64,000 bases of DNA. It comes from Ptychodera flava. Lineage: Eukaryota; Hemichordata; Enteropneusta; Ptychoderidae. The notes under the pieces are model-generated. The model searched no databases, was not told where the DNA came from, and was given only the letters and a program-made list of their open reading frames with translations. This document shows positions 63,801-64,000 of this stretch, piece after piece. Made by a program: the position numbers and the translations under genes. The stretch spans positions 6,361,501-6,425,500 of the forward strand of contig NC_091933.1 in assembly GCF_041260155.1 (NCBI RefSeq). The letters run 5' to 3'. The first letter of the stretch is position 1, and each line of letters starts with the position of its first letter.

Positions 63801-64000
63801 ACAATGCAGAGTCACAAGAAAAATCGAAGACTAATACAGTTGGACACATGTGATTCATTTATTCATGAATAAACTAATAAACATTTGCTGGTTGGACAAT
63901 ACACTTGCGTCATAACGCGTGATTTGGTACTTGTAATTATTCACATTGCAGGTGCAACTAAATCATTCAATTTGCGCTACGACCGTGTCACCATTATAAT
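60816..64000. other. Intergenic, no gene seen
   Basis: No exon, RNA gene or clear element. A low-complexity AAAAC-rich run lies at about 62240-62287. The open frames here are short and unsupported. Confidence 0.5.

Overview
The window is AT-rich, intron-rich eukaryotic DNA with many simple repeats, nested DNA transposons and Penelope-type sequence. The genes have short coding exons, GT-AG introns and metazoan domain combinations: a harmonin-type PDZ scaffold, a galactose-3-O-sulfotransferase, an armadillo-like/Neuralized-repeat protein and a Mab-21/cGAS-like nucleotidyltransferase. This fits a marine invertebrate, plausibly a deuterostome such as a hemichordate or amphioxus. The species is an inference and is not proven by anything read here.

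Layout. 3.1-8.9 kb (minus): an HHD-PDZ-PDZ scaffold of the harmonin/whirlin group, six coding exons recognised. 13.7-17.6 kb: a candidate foldback element, long trinucleotide repeats, and the 3' end of a Penelope-like element on the minus strand. Just beyond it lie two hammerhead-ribozyme-like motifs in opposite orientation on either side of a (TA)n tract. 18.0-19.7 kb: a 240-bp direct repeat pair. 21.7-25.1 kb (minus): a type II membrane sulfotransferase of the Gal3ST family with an unusual extra 3' exon. 25-32 kb: mostly empty. 32.3-35.0 kb: a Harbinger-type remnant with a Myb/SANT protein gene, interrupted by two other transposons, each with a perfect 8-bp target duplication. 39.4-39.8 kb: a small TTA-flanked MITE. 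42.5-49.7 kb (plus): a complete 13-exon gene for a 692-residue protein joining an all-helical armadillo-like half to a Neuralized homology repeat. 51.3-53.6 kb (plus): a three-exon Mab-21/cGAS-like gene with all three expected acidic catalytic residues. 55.4-58.3 kb: a 3-kb element with very long inverted arms and an 8-bp target duplication. 59.9-60.8 kb: a Polinton-type integrase fossil. 61-64 kb: no gene seen.

The most interesting stretch is 42.5-53.6 kb. A candidate innate nucleic-acid sensor (cGLR) lies 1.7 kb downstream of, and on the same strand as, a large adaptor-like gene of uncommon architecture. Two lone neighbours do not prove a functional link, but the pair is worth testing. Exon boundaries were read by eye from splice-site dinucleotides, reading phase and protein continuity.
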